Numbered from the stretch's first letter, positions 21,061 to 31,036 are shown. The stretch: 64,000 nucleotides of DNA from Symbiodinium natans (GCA_905221605.1 CAJNDS010002479.1:1189319-1253318), one strand, 5' to 3'. Notes: a model not told the origin generated them from the letters alone. Numbers and translations are program-made.

Positions 21061-21483
21061 GTTTAGGCTTTAGGGTGCAGGGTTTTAGGGTTTATTTGTA
21101 CAGGGATTGTAGTATAGGGTTGCGTCTTGGGCTCCTATAAGTGCTGGGGGTCAAGGTTAATAGGGTCTAATTGTTTTTTGTAGGTTTTGTAGGGTTTATG
21201 GGGTTTACAGGGTTTATAGGGTTTACAGGTTGTTCAGTCATTGCAGTCCTGGCGGGGGGGGGGGGGGAGGGGGTTGTTGTACGTTCAAAGCTTTCTTTTG
21301 GGGTCTAATTTGTTTGATTTGGTTGTCTACTCCTAAACCCCAAAACCCTAAAGTCAGGCTTCTGGTTTAGGGTTCTATTGCAGAACAGTCCCCAGATGGG
21401 GATGGTCCAGGTTTGGAGCTTTCCTAGAGTCGAGCCCTCAACCAGTCAAAGTTGCATTGCTTCCTCGCCCCAAACTCAACGAA

Positions 21484-21600
21484 GTTTAGGGTTTAGGGTT
21501 TAGGGTTTAGGGTTTAGGGCTTAGGGTTTAGGGTTTAGGGTTTAGGGTTTAGGGTTTAGGGTTTAGGGTTTAGGGTTTAGGGTTTAGGGTTTAGGGTTTT
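21484..21600 (+). repeat. TTTAGGG array, about 16 units
   Basis: Perfect apart from one GCTTAGG-type unit. It begins right after the exon-like stretch 21408-21483. Confidence 0.95.
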
Positions 21601-21663
21601 GGCGACCTTTTCAAAACGCTCCACCGGCCATGTCAGGAGTACCCTAACGTACGGGCCATGTTG

Positions 21664-21742
21664 GGGTTTAGGGTTAGGGTTTAGGGTTTAGGGTTTAGGG
21701 TTTAGGGTTTAGGGTTTAGGGTTTAGGGTTTAGGGTCTAGGG
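21664..21742 (+). repeat. TTTAGGG array, about 11 units
   Basis: Abuts the family B MITE at 21743-21838. Confidence 0.95.
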
Positions 21743-21838
21743 TTGGGATGTTCCCCCCTAACAGCCCTTTTCAGGGATTATAGAACCCCCTGTTATCATC
21801 CCTATTAAGGATTGTTTGTGTAAGGTTGAACATCCCAA
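21743..21838. mobile_element. MITE-like foldback, family B
   Basis: 96 bp, the same length and ends (TTGGGATGTTCCC and the inverse GAACATCCCAA) as the copy at 8493-8588. The flanking octamers GTCTAGGG and GGTTAGGG agree at six of eight positions, consistent with a decayed 8-bp TSD inside telomere-like repeats. Confidence 0.7.
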
Positions 21839-21946
21839 GGTTAGGGTTTGGGGAGGGGTGTGGGTTCAAGCTTAGTGGCTACTACGAGTTTGGGATCCTT
21901 GCGCCCTAAACCCTAAACCCCAAAACCCTAAACCCTAAACCCCAAG

Positions 21947-22034
21947 GCAGCTGCAAGATGTCCAGCAGCTCGTCGTGTCCGCGAGCGCTTGCGCCGCGAT
22001 TCTCGGGAATGGCCGAGTCGCTCCTGGGATTCAG
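21947..22034 (+). CDS. RCC1-like repeat exon
   Basis: 29 codons after CCAAG: QLQDVQQLVVSASACAAILG, then NGRVAPGIQ, ending CAG before TTTAGGG. It supplies the QLxxVxxxxAS-x-ACAAIL-x-(D/N)GRV half of the repeat. Confidence 0.6.
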
Positions 22035-22127
22035 TTTAGGGTTTCGGGTTTAGGGTTTAGGGTTTAGGGTTTAGGGTTTAGGGTTTAGGGTCTAGGGTCT
22101 AGGGTTTAGGGTTTAGGGTTTAGGATT
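22034..22127 (+). repeat. TTTAGGG array, about 13 units
   Basis: Starts at the 3' edge of exon 21947-22034. Confidence 0.95.
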
Positions 22128-22209
22128 CCATTTTGGGCTCGTAAACCCCATAAAGCTTTACACCGCGAATCCTATGTTGCGGCCCTAAGCCCTAAACCCT
22201 AAACCCTAG

Positions 22210-22241
22210 GTCCAGCAGGTTCAGAAGTCCGCAGCTACGGG
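22210..22241 (+). CDS. Candidate RCC1-like micro-exon
   Basis: About ten codons after CCCTAG: VQQVQKSAAT, the VQQxQxS segment of the repeat. A telomere-like block starts right after it. Confidence 0.4.
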
Positions 22242-22712
22242 GGGTTTAGGGTTTAGGGTTTCGGGTTTAGGGTTTAGGGTTTAGGGCTGTCGGCTTAGCC
22301 ACGGACTTCTCAGGTGGGAGAGCAGCTATGTAACTCGTTACCTGAGTGGGGGTGTACTGGCTTGAGCCCGATGCCTCGAGTTTAGGGCTTAGAGGGTTTG
22401 GGGTGTAGGGTTTAGGAATCCTACTATTTGGAGGTCTTGATGGGTCCCCCTATTTTCGTAAACTCCCAAATCGGAAGAGATATGCTGGGCAACTTTGAAG
22501 ATCATTGTCTGCAGAGCCTTCGTCACCTGCCCGGGGCTGCTAGATCCAAGACTCCTGGGCAGCTTCCAGTCAGGTCAATGTCTCAGACTAAACCCTAAAC
22601 CCTACAGACCTGATTGTATCCTGGGTTCCCAAGCCCCCTCCCCTCCCTCCCCTAAACCTAAACCCCAAACCCCAAACCCCAAACCCCAAACCCCAAACCC
22701 TAACCAAGAAAG

Positions 22713-22802
22713 CTGAGGTTGTTTGGGGGGATCCGATGTCTGCGCCGCCTGAGGGACTTCAAGAGGAGCTGCAGGATGTTCGGCACATTCAGGCCTCCCG
22801 AG
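22713..22802 (+). CDS. RCC1-like repeat exon
   Basis: After AGAAAG the frame reads EVVWGDPMSAPPEGLQEELQ, then DVRHIQASR. The last 21 bases are repeated exactly at 22899-22919 beyond the TTTAGGG block, so the block has split or extended this exon by target duplication. Confidence 0.65.
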
Positions 22803-22898
22803 GTTGGGTTTAGGGTTTAGGGTTTAGGGTTTAGGGTTTAGGGTTTAGGGCTTAGGGTTTTGGGTTTAGGGTTTAGGGTTTAGGGTTTTAGGGTTTAG
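22803..22898 (+). repeat. TTTAGGG array flanked by 21-bp duplication
   Basis: About 13 units between exact copies of a 21-bp exon segment that begins GGCACATTCAGG (22782-22802 and 22899-22919). Confidence 0.9.
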
Positions 22899-22919
22899 GG
22901 CACATTCAGGCCTCCCGAG

Positions 22920-23370
22920 AGTTGCAAGACCTCATTTTTATAGGGTTTTTGGAGGTTTCGGATTCTTGGTAGCCCAGTGGTACCCTTTTCCCTTTTTTTG
23001 GTTCCTGATATAACGAAATACTTGCTCCCCTCTGATGTATGCTTCCTTCGTGGTTACCCTGGCTCCTCCTTCGATAATTAGAAAGCTGTACAATGTGCAC
23101 CCCTGATAGCCCTGGAATTTAACCTTTGTGGTGCTGTACTGTAACTTTAGATCCTTAGCCTTTTTAGTAAGGCAGCTAAAAATTTAATTTCTAGCTACCC
23201 TCCTAAGTGCAGCCAAGTAACACTTGTAACTTACAACCCTAGGGCTTCGGCCTATGAAGCTAAAGGCCTTATGAAAGCCTGAAGCCCCTATTTACTAGAC
23301 CCTTCTAGAATGTGATAATGCCTTTTTCCCTACAACTACATGGATTTCGCAACCCCTAAACCTAAATTTC
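22920..23370. other. Unique sequence, no gene seen
   Basis: Telomere-like units are almost absent here. Probably intron. A decayed repeat with AGCCCAGTGGTACCC near 22970 is shared with 37923-38033. Confidence 0.5.
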
Positions 23371-23378
23371 CTAAGCAC

Positions 23379-23484
23379 TACTTGGCGGTTCATGGTACTT
23401 ATAACTGTATATACTTATAAGGATTTAGGGCACGTAATTGGCTTACTAGTGGGTTATAAGTACAGTTATAAGAACCTCCAAGTA
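23379..23484. mobile_element. MITE-like foldback, family A
   Basis: Ends TACTTGGCGGTTC and the inverse GAACCTCCAAGTA; inner arms share TTATAACTGTA. Related copies lie at 41711-41840 and 60512-60667. Confidence 0.65.
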
Positions 23485-23510
23485 ACTTGGAGAACTGCCC
23501 CACTTGAAAG

Positions 23511-23606
23511 GCTTCCTTTGGTGCCTTTGCTGCATTGCGACGTGACGGCCGCGTGGTGACCTGGGGCACCGCACACGAGGGCGGTGACAGCTCGAAGGTT
23601 CAGGAG
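23511..23606 (+). CDS. RCC1-like repeat exon
   Basis: 32 codons after TTGAAAG: ASFGAFAALRRDGRVVTWGT, then AHEGGDSSKVQE. This is the fullest single copy of the repeat core. The telomere-like block follows within ten bases. Confidence 0.7.
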
Positions 23607-23696
23607 TTGGGTTTAGGGTTTCGGGTTTCGGGTTTAGGGTTTAGGGTTTAGGGTTTAGGGTTTAGGGTTTAGGGTTTAGGGTTTAGGGTTTAGCGT
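23607..23696 (+). repeat. TTTAGGG array, about 12 units
   Basis: Lies in the intron between exons 23511-23606 and 23735-23809. Confidence 0.95.
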
Positions 23697-23734
23697 TCAA
23701 ATTCACTGAAAAGCGTTTGCCCTGAGTCCTTCAG

Positions 23735-23809
23735 CAGGAGCAGCTCAGGGGAGTGCAGGAGATCGCGAGCACACGGTGTGCCTTCGCTGCTAGGATTCCC
23801 TCAGTGGCA
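23735..23809 (+). CDS. RCC1-like repeat exon
   Basis: After CCTTCAG: QEQLRGVQEIASTRCAFAAR, then IPSVAP. It continues the repeat directly from the VQE end of the previous exon, supporting one spliced gene. Confidence 0.6.
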
Positions 23810-23987
23810 CCTCATTTTTTGTCTCCGGTTTGTTTTTGAAAGGAAGGCTTCCACTATGGCCCCTAAAGCCTAGACCCTAAACCCTAAATCTTAAACCCTA
23901 AACCCTAAACCCATATCCCTTATCCCTAAACCCTAAAGATCCCTTATCCCTAAACACTAAACCCTAATCCTTTCTTCTTCCTCTTAG

Positions 23988-24113
23988 GCAATCTTTGGGG
24001 GACCAAGGCTGTCATCTTGGAGGAGGGGCGCGTGGTGACTTGGGGCGATGATTTTGGAGGTGGCGACAGCAACGCCGTGCGAGTGCAGCTTCTTTGTTGC
24101 GCCGAGAAGGAGG
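23988..24113 (+). CDS. RCC1-like repeat exon
   Basis: The acceptor has a strong polypyrimidine tract (TTTCTTCTTCCTCTTAG). The frame reads LWGTKAVILEEGRVVTWGDD, then FGGGDSNAVRVQLL, and closes at a GTTTACGG donor-like edge. Confidence 0.65.
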
Positions 24114-24545
24114 GTTTACGGGTTTGGGTTTTGGGGCTTTAGGGTTTTAGGGTCTTAAATCAGGGTTTTAGGATTTTAGGGTTGCTGGTTGAGGGGTGTA
24201 GGACTTAGGGTTTTAGGGTTTAGGGTGTTCCACTTCTTAGAATGCTTTATGTACTTCTTTAAACACCAAAAACCTCATCGCTGGATCTTCAGAAAACTCA
24301 GCCCTCAATCCTAAAACCCAAATGTAAGAAGGTGGTTTCAAGGGGGGGTAGGTACCTAGGGAACCTTACAGAACATTAGAGTATTAGGGAACCGTGGGTT
24401 GTATACCCCCCTTGAACCCCCCACTTAAGAACCCTAAAACCAAAGCCCGGAACTGCGGGAACCCTTAGACCCCGACAGGTAGTCATAAAGTCCCTAAATC
24501 CTCTACCCTAAACCCTAAAGCTTGAACCTTGAACCTTGAACCTTG

Positions 24546-24658
24546 AACCCTAAACCCTAAGCCCTAAACCCCAAACCCCAAACCCCAAACCCCAAACCCC
24601 AAACCCCAAACCCCAAACTCCAAACCCCAAACCCCAAACCCTAAACCCTAAACCCTAA
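24546..24658 (-). repeat. CCCCAAA variant array, about 15 units
   Basis: A homogeneous run of CCCCAAA bounded by CCCTAAA units. The left neighbour (24515-24545) is a CCTTGAA run. Confidence 0.95.
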
Positions 24659-24673
24659 ATCATCCCAACTAAG

Positions 24674-24808
24674 GCTGAAGGGGGCCACGCAAGTTCGAGG
24701 CTCCGACTTCGCGTTTGCCGCGGTCGTCCGCGGGGGCCGTGTCGTCACCTGGGGCGATGCCTTCGGTGGAGGCTGCATCGACCACATCCAGGACCCGGAT
24801 GCCCGAAA
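24674..24808 (+). CDS. RCC1-like repeat exon
   Basis: After AACTAAG: LKGATQVRGSDFAFAAVVRG, then GRVVTWGDAFGGGC. It is the most complete exon, spanning both halves of the repeat, and closes at AA|GTAGGG where the array starts. Confidence 0.7.
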
Positions 24809-24811
24809 GTA

Positions 24812-24936
24812 GGGTTTAGGGTTTAGGGTTCAGGGTTTAGGGTTTAGGGTTTAGGGTTTAGGGTTTAGGGTTTAGGGTTTAGGGTTCAGGGTTCAGGGTT
24901 CAGGGTTTAGGGTTTAGGGTTCAGGGTTTAGGGATA
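24812..24936 (+). repeat. TTTAGGG/TTCAGGG array, about 17 units
   Basis: Starts at the donor edge of exon 24674-24808. Confidence 0.95.
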
Positions 24937-25618
24937 CGCTAAACCCTGAGCCCTGATCCCTGAACCACAAACTCAAGTGCAGGATTTTGTCGGTCTGGTT
25001 TTTGGGACCAACATCGCCAGACAAAGAGGCCCAAATCTGCTTTTGTTCCACAGCAAGCCCTTTGTAAAGTTGAGGCTGTACCCGAAACCCTAAACGCTAA
25101 AACGCTAAACCCTAAAACCCTGAACCCTAGTCCCTTTAGGAGCTTAAGCCCAGCACAATCGGCTTTCCGTTTTTTGTTTCAGGGCTTGGGGTTTAAGCAT
25201 TGGGAAGCCCCCAACACATCCCTTAAGTACGACATTCAATGACATCCAGGGCACAGAACACCCAGTAAACCCTATAAGTCCTATAAACCCTGCAAACCCT
25301 AGAAACCCTACAAACCCTGTAAACCCTAAAAACCCCTATGGACCTGAAACCCTTAGCCCTATAAACCTAAACACTACCAAGCGTAAACCCTAAAACCCCT
25401 CTCAACCCTAAACCCGAAACAATAGAAAGCGTAAGCCCTAAAACCCCTAACAACCCTATAAACCCCATGATTAGGTTTTTCAGGGGTGTGCTTTTTGGGG
25501 GCTTACAGGGTTTTACAGGGTTTTGCAGGGTTTTTGTTAGGGGTGTATAGGGGGTCAAGGAGAGACCCGAAAACCCTGAACCCCTAAACGCGAACCCCGA
25601 AACTCCAAACCGATCCAG

Positions 25619-25705
25619 GAGAGGCTCTATGACGTCGGGCAGCTCGTTGCGGGCTTCCGTGCCTTCGCAGCCATTCGCGGAGACGGAAGTGTGGTCACTC
25701 GGCGC
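25619..25705 (+). CDS. RCC1-like repeat exon
   Basis: After GATCCAG: ERLYDVGQLVAGFRAFAAIR, then GDGSVVTRR. The tryptophan and glycine of VVTWG are replaced (VVTRR), so this repeat may be diverged or the frame may end earlier. Confidence 0.6.
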
Positions 25706-26198
25706 CTTTTTTTTCAGGGGGGTATAATGACGAACACCATGTCCCATTGTAACCCTCAATCCTGAGCTGTAAGGGCCTGAAGCCATACAAGGCTTCCCTG
25801 TCCATTGGAAGCATAGGGGGACTAGTTGGTGACCGGGTGGGTAGAGCTTATGGTTTAGGGTGTATAGGGCTTAGGGCTTCAGGCTTTAAAGTTTAGGGTT
25901 TAGGGTTTAGGGTTTAGGGCTGAGGGCTTTAGGGTTTAGGGTTTTGGTTTAGGAGTGCCCCAGGCCCTCAGAACAAGGACCCGCAACAGTCACGAGCCGT
26001 CAGGTCCATACTTCGGGTTGAGGCCCACAACAACGAAGCAAGCTACTAAACCCTGTAAACCCTGTAAACCCTGTTAAAGATACAATTAATCCCTGTAAAC
26101 CTTGTTTAAGATAGAATAATCCCTGTTAACCCTGTAAGCCCTGTAGGCCCTGCGGCCCCTATAGAGCTTAAATCCCAAACCCTAAACCCACGCCCAAG

Positions 26199-26318
26199 GT
26201 CACGTGGGGCGACCCTCTATGCGGCGGTGACAGCAGCACAGCGCAGGATCAGCTGCGCGACGTCCGCAAGGTTGTCGCTCGTCCTCGACGTTCGCAGTGT
26301 CCATTCTTTGCATGGCCG
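26199..26318 (+). CDS. RCC1-like repeat exon
   Basis: After CCCAAG: VTWGDPLCGGDSSTAQDQLR, then DVRKVVAR. It starts at the same repeat position as exon 20983-21060 (phase-0 VTWGD), suggesting conserved intron placement between repeats. Confidence 0.65.
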
Positions 26319-26631
26319 GGGATTTACCCCAAACCCTAAACTCTTGACACTTTTATGCGGGCTTTGCTGATTTAGCAAGTTTGGGCCTAAACCCTAAACC
26401 CTAAATCCTAAACCCTAAGCCCTAAACCCTAAATTTAGGAGCCTCCGGCTCAAGCCGCCGACCCCGCTGGAGCATAGTTGAAAGGTTTAAACGCGCTCGT
26501 CAGCTCAAAGGATGCCAAAAGTTGATTTGCTTGAGCCTCTGTGAAACGTTGGGGGGGGGGGTAGGGGGTAGCACCAGGACCCAAACAGGAGCTGAAGCCA
26601 GCTTGAAGGAGGGCAGCCTCAGGGGGGGTAA

Positions 26632-26685
<54 letters not shown>
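26632..26685 (+). repeat. Poly-G tract, 54 bp
   Basis: 54 consecutive G bases, the longest homopolymer in the window. Proline or glycine frames across it are artefacts. Confidence 0.95.
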
Positions 26686-26887
26686 CTGGGTGGAGGACCC
26701 CTATGTCCTGTGCGAAACCGCCTATGGTCCGTGAGTTTTTGCGGTGTGGGTGGCCTGGCACTCCATGGAAAAGCTGCCCGGGTACCCCCCCCTACCCCCC
26801 CCCCGCGTTTTGGGGGGGCAAGGAGGGAAAGAGGGAGGTTTTCACCTCCTTTTCCCATCCAACACGCCGCCAGGGTCGGCGGACCCT

Positions 26888-27110
26888 CAACCCTAAACCC
26901 TAAACCCTAAACCCTAAACCCTAAACCCTAAACCCTAAACCCTAAACCCTAAACCCTAAACCCTAAACCCTAAACCCTAAACCCTAAACCCTAAACCTAA
27001 CCCTAAACCCTAAACCCTAAACCCTAAACCCTAAACCCTAAACCCTAAACCCTAAACCCTAGACCCTAAACCCTAAACCCTAAACCCTAAACCCTAAACC
27101 CTAGCCCCAA
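26888..27110 (-). repeat. CCCTAAA array, about 31 units
   Basis: The longest near-perfect telomere-like array here, with one 6-bp and one TAGACCC-type variant. Confidence 0.95.
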
Positions 27111-27131
27111 AACCCTAAAACAAATGCTTGC

Positions 27132-27236
27132 AAAGTTTGCCAGGTCGCCTCCTCATGCGCCTTCGCTGCCACTCTCGGGAGTGGCGCTGTGGTGACGTGG
27201 GGCGACCCCTTCAGCGGCGGGGATGCGCCTGGCTCG
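27132..27236 (+). CDS. RCC1-like repeat exon
   Basis: Reads VCQVASSCAFAATLGSGAVV, then TWGDPFSGGDAPGS, and ends at TTTAGGG. The start is uncertain: either after GCAAAG (27135) or after TGCCAG (27144). Confidence 0.7.
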
Positions 27237-27352
27237 GTTTAGGGTTTAGGGTTTAGGGTTTAGGGTTATTGGTTCGGGGTTAGGGGTTAGGGTTTAGGGT
27301 TTCGGGTGTAGGGTTTAGGGTTTAGCGTTTAGGGTTTAGGGTTTAGCGTTCT
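27237..27352 (+). repeat. TTTAGGG array, degenerate
   Basis: About 16 units, including TTTAGCG and TTTCGGG. Confidence 0.9.
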
Positions 27353-28215
27353 TGCCTATCTGAGAAGTCGAGCAGGCAGCCTCTATAGCCTGTTAACCTT
27401 TTCTTAAGGGTGGATGCCCGAAACCCGAGACCCGAAACCCGAAACCCCCAACCCTAACCCTAACCCTAAACCCGAAACCCTAAACCCACCCGAAACCCTA
27501 AACCCGAAACCCTATACCCTAAACCCCACGCTAGGGAGCTGGAACAAGTTTGTGCTCGGCTAGTCCGGGGAGCGCAACGAAAGCAAAGGTAATCGGCTTT
27601 GAAGTGTGATATGATTGCTTTCGCTCCCTTGGTTGCATAAGGTGTCGGGCTCTGAAAGTTATATGTATATATATATATACATATACATATATATATATAT
27701 ATATACTTTTTTTTTTTTTTGGGGGGGGGGGGGGTGGGGTTCAGGGTTCTCCTAAACTCAACGTTCTGGCACAGTTTCGAGCAATATTTGTCAAGAGGCT
27801 TCAAGCCAAACTTCCACAACCCTTGTATACCCTGCAACAACCCAAAAAAGCCCTTAGAAGCACTTCCTCCCCTAAACCCCAAAGGTTTGAACATTTCATC
27901 CTCATATCCCAGCACCAATCGTCCTGAAACAATGTTCCAACTTTCTAGAGTTTACTGTAAACCCTAAACCCCTGAACCCCCTAAACCCCCAAAGCCCCCC
28001 CAAACCCCCAAAAAACCCCTAAACGCCCCAAACCCCCCAAACCCCCTAAACACCCTAAACCAAAGAAACCCTCCAAGCCCCCTAAACCCCCTAAACCGCG
28101 AAACCGCCTGCCCTAAACCCAACTTTCTTGGATTTTCTGTAAGCCCCCAAACCATAAACCCTAAACCCTCAAACCTCAAGCCCCCATCAGTCGCCGTGCA
28201 TTGCACGGCCCCCAG

Positions 28216-28260
28216 GCTCGGGCGGTCCAAGATCACCTCGTGGAGGTGCAGGACCTGCTT
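28216..28260 (+). CDS. Candidate RCC1-like micro-exon
   Basis: After CCCCCAG: ARAVQDHLVEVQDLL, the AVQxxLxxV segment of the repeat, followed by TAA. Confidence 0.45.
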
Positions 28261-28270
28261 TAAGTGCCCA

Positions 28271-28383
28271 GGGTTTAGGGTTTAGGGTTTAGGGTTTAGG
28301 GTTTAGGGTTTAGGGTTTAGGGTTTAGGGTTTAGGGTTTAGGGTTTAGGGTTTAGGGTTTAGGGTTTAGGGTTTAGGGTTTAG
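28271..28383 (+). repeat. TTTAGGG array, about 16 units
   Basis: Perfect units between the micro-exon at 28216 and unique intron sequence. Confidence 0.95.
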
Positions 28384-28615
28384 GTTCATGTATGTTGGGC
28401 TAGGTACCCTTTCAACTATGAAATACAGGTCACCCTTTTTTCCTTTGAACTCTGGGGCCTATAGTTTTGTTTTGGTTTGATGTCTTCGGGGCTTGTTGCT
28501 GCTTTTAGGGTGCATAGGGCTTAGGGTTCCCAGGAACCCTAAACCCTAAACCTTCGAAGGGTGCAAAGGGCTTGGGGTTCTTAGGGACTCATTGCAAGGA
28601 AGGGTTCGGGGCCAG

Positions 28616-28762
28616 GGACTTTGGGCGGTGGGGCTTCGGTTGAGAAAGTCTGCCACACGCAGCAGGAAGTGGTCGCCTCCGCGTGCGCGTTTGCCGCGCT
28701 CCTGTCCAACGGCAGGGTGCTGACCTGGGGCGATCCAGACCTCCCGCGTTGTCTTCGGTTTG
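28616..28762 (+). CDS. RCC1-like repeat exon
   Basis: After GGCCAG: TLGGGASVEKVCHTQQEVVA, then SACAFAALLSNGRVLTWGDP. It contains GGGxSxV and the AFAALLxxGRVLTWGD core. Confidence 0.65.
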
Positions 28763-28797
28763 GTTTTTGGGGTTTAGGGTTTAGCGGTTTGGGGTTT

Positions 28798-28881
28798 CGA
28801 AAGTAGGGGACCCCAAATATAGGCCCCTAAACAGTAGGATTTTCTTATAGTAAGGACCCCAAGAAGGTACCCCTACTTTCG
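28798..28881. mobile_element. MITE-like foldback, family D
   Basis: Ends CGAAAGTAGGGG and the inverse CCCCTACTTTCG pair perfectly over 12 bp. Inserted just downstream of exon 28616-28762. Confidence 0.65.
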
Positions 28882-29488
28882 CAAGCCCTCATTTCGTGTC
28901 ACGAGGTCTTCGTGTTTGGGTGGGTTGCATAGACCTTAGACCTTACCCTAAGGGACCATGTACTTGGCTACCTTAGTATTATATACTTGGGCCCCAAAGG
29001 CCTTATATAGGAAGTACTTTATACGGCCAAGGTCTTCTCTAATTAGGTAATTGCATGGACGTGTTAGGCACTGTTCTGGGTGTAGGGTTAGAGAGAGCAT
29101 CAGGCCATGGGAATGGGTTTAGTTAGAGGCTGTTTCTGAGTCTCATTCTCAGCAAGCCACGCAGAGCTGATGAAATGGAAACCTCAACAACTGGGGCCGG
29201 TAGTGTGATGTTTTCTGTCCGGTTTAGGGTTTAGGGTTTGGGCTTGCAAGCTAAACCTCTTCCATAACCACCCCAAAACAGCGTGTAAACCGAACCTTAA
29301 CATCCCATAAGCTGAAAGGTCGTCCCTCCAAGCCTGAATACCGTAAACCCTGTTAAAAAGGGTTTAGGGTTTAGGGTTTCGGGTTTGGGGTTTGGGGTTG
29401 AGGGTTTAGGGCATAAGTTGTGGGGACGCTCTTTTGGTAAGGCCAAGAATTCTTCTAGGCAAGCCCCCCCAAAGCATCAAAGGATCAG

Positions 29489-29522
29489 GGTGGCGACAGC
29501 AAACAAGTCCAGCAGCAGCTGA
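29489..29522 (+). CDS. RCC1-like micro-exon
   Basis: After GGATCAG: GGDSKQVQQQL. Joining its final A (or AG) to exon 30259 gives QLRSNVRQVAAS, a seamless repeat sequence. Confidence 0.5.
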
Positions 29523-30187
29523 GTTTGGGCTGATATTAGGCTTTGGGCTTGGAGTTTGGGGTTCACGGGTTTGTTCTTGAGGCTTGGGGTTTGGGTTTCC
29601 CTTTACTTAAAAGAGGCACGCGTACCCAACGACAGAGGTACGTGTTTCGTTGAAAGGACATAGGGCTTAGTTTTAAAGTTGTTTGGGGTGCTTATGTTGA
29701 CATGAGTTCTTTTCACTACCCGTCTTCTCTCGCCCAGCTTCCTTCCATGTGCCCGTAACATTTGCCCATGTGCCGTTTGCCAGTCGGCTTTAAGGCTATA
29801 GGCCATAGGCTATACGCGACTATTCCAGTCCCCTTGATGCCGAGCCAGGTCGTTTCAGTCCCTGTCAGGCTCTATAGAAGGTACTGAAGAGCCATGCAAT
29901 CAAGCTGAGTTTAGGTCGGTAAGCTCTTGGGACATTATATAATGTCCCTTTATTGGGTTCTGTTTTTTGCGGGCCATATTCAGGAATATTTTTCAGATGG
30001 CTTGAAGGGCCATCCTCGCTTGGCCTATAGGAGGACCAGGACTTGTCTTGAGAAAACTCAAAGAAGCTTAGTACCAATTTTCTCCCAAACCGAACCCTGC
30101 ACACGAAGCAAGCTCCATAGTTCCCTAAACCCGAGGCCCGAAACCCCTAAACAAACCCTACTCCCAATGCTGAACCTTAAACCCCAC

Positions 30188-30203
30188 GAGTAACGTCCGG
30201 CAA
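30188..30203 (+). repeat. 16-bp direct duplication, left copy
   Basis: GAGTAACGTCCGGCAA, identical to 30259-30274, which is the start of an RCC1-like exon. The two copies bracket the CCCTAAA array. Confidence 0.9.
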
Positions 30204-30256
30204 ACCCTAAACCCTAAACCCTAAACCCTAAACCCTAAACCCTAAACCCTAAACCC
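30204..30256 (-). repeat. CCCTAAA array inserted with target duplication
   Basis: About seven perfect units between the 16-bp duplicates. Confidence 0.95.
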
Positions 30257-30258
30257 AG

Positions 30259-30379
30259 GAGTAACGTCCGGCAAGTGGCGGCATCCTGTTCCGCTTTTGG
30301 GGCGCTTCTGGGAGATGGCCGCGTCGTGGCGTGGGGCAACCCGACTGTAGGGGGCGATGCCGGCGTCTCAGGCTGGGAG
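30259..30379 (+). CDS. RCC1-like repeat exon
   Basis: After AACCCAG: SNVRQVAASCSAFGALLGDG, then RVVAWGNPTVGGDAGV, closing at a GTCTAAAGG donor-like site. Its first 16 bases are duplicated upstream of the array. Confidence 0.7.
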
Positions 30380-30622
30380 GTCTAAAGGTTAGGGGTTTAG
30401 GGTTTAGGGTTTAGGGTTTAGGGTTTAGGGTTGCGGGTTCAGGGTTCAGGGTTCAGGGTTCAGGGTGGTTTAGGGTTCAGGGCTGTAAGATCGCAACCAT
30501 AAGCAGCCCTCCTTGAGCCCAGCTGCGCCAACTAGGGTTGTGGCAGCCCTCTTCACTTTGTTGTTTTGTTTTTTCGGGGGCACTGTGTGCTTCAGTTGCT
30601 CCCCCGCTCAAGTTCTCTTCAG

Positions 30623-30671
30623 CAGCGTGCGCTTTCAAGAGGAGGGCGAGATGTACACAGCCTGGGGAATG
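30623..30671 (+). CDS. Candidate RCC1-like exon
   Basis: After CTCTTCAG: SVRFQEEGEMYTAWGM, closing at GTAGGGG. Matches the GxxxTAWG end of the repeat. Confidence 0.45.
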
Positions 30672-30964
30672 GTAGGGGTTGTTCGAAGTCAGGATCTCCT
30701 TGTACCAGGCACTTTTTTATATGTGGAGTCCTTGGACCCCCCCCCCTGGACAAGAACAAAGAGAAATAGATAGACCTTAAAACCCTAAACTCTGCAAAAA
30801 GAGAGAGAGAGAGAACAGAAAAGAAACAAAATAGGTTTAAGATTCAGGAATTAAAGGTAAAACAAAAAAGCAAGGACCAAATTAAGAACAACCCCCCTCT
30901 CCCCCTCTGCATGGAACCCAATCTTCCATGGCAGTGTGGGGTCTGTCAGCAACGGCTTTTATGG

Positions 30965-31036
30965 TTAGGGTTTAGGGTTTAGGGTTTAGGGTTTAGGGTT
31001 TAGGGTTTAGGGTTTAGGGTTTAGGGTTTTAGGGTT
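30965..31036 (+). repeat. TTTAGGG array, about 10 units
   Basis: Perfect units. Confidence 0.95.

Noticed and set aside
22128-22150. CCATTTTGGGCTCG, resembling the dinoflagellate spliced-leader end
   Set aside because: One inserted base and a mismatched end; too weak to call a spliced-leader relict.
26450-26903. Overlapping open frames rich in proline or glycine
   Set aside because: They run across the 54-bp poly-G tract and shorter G/C runs; homopolymer artefact.
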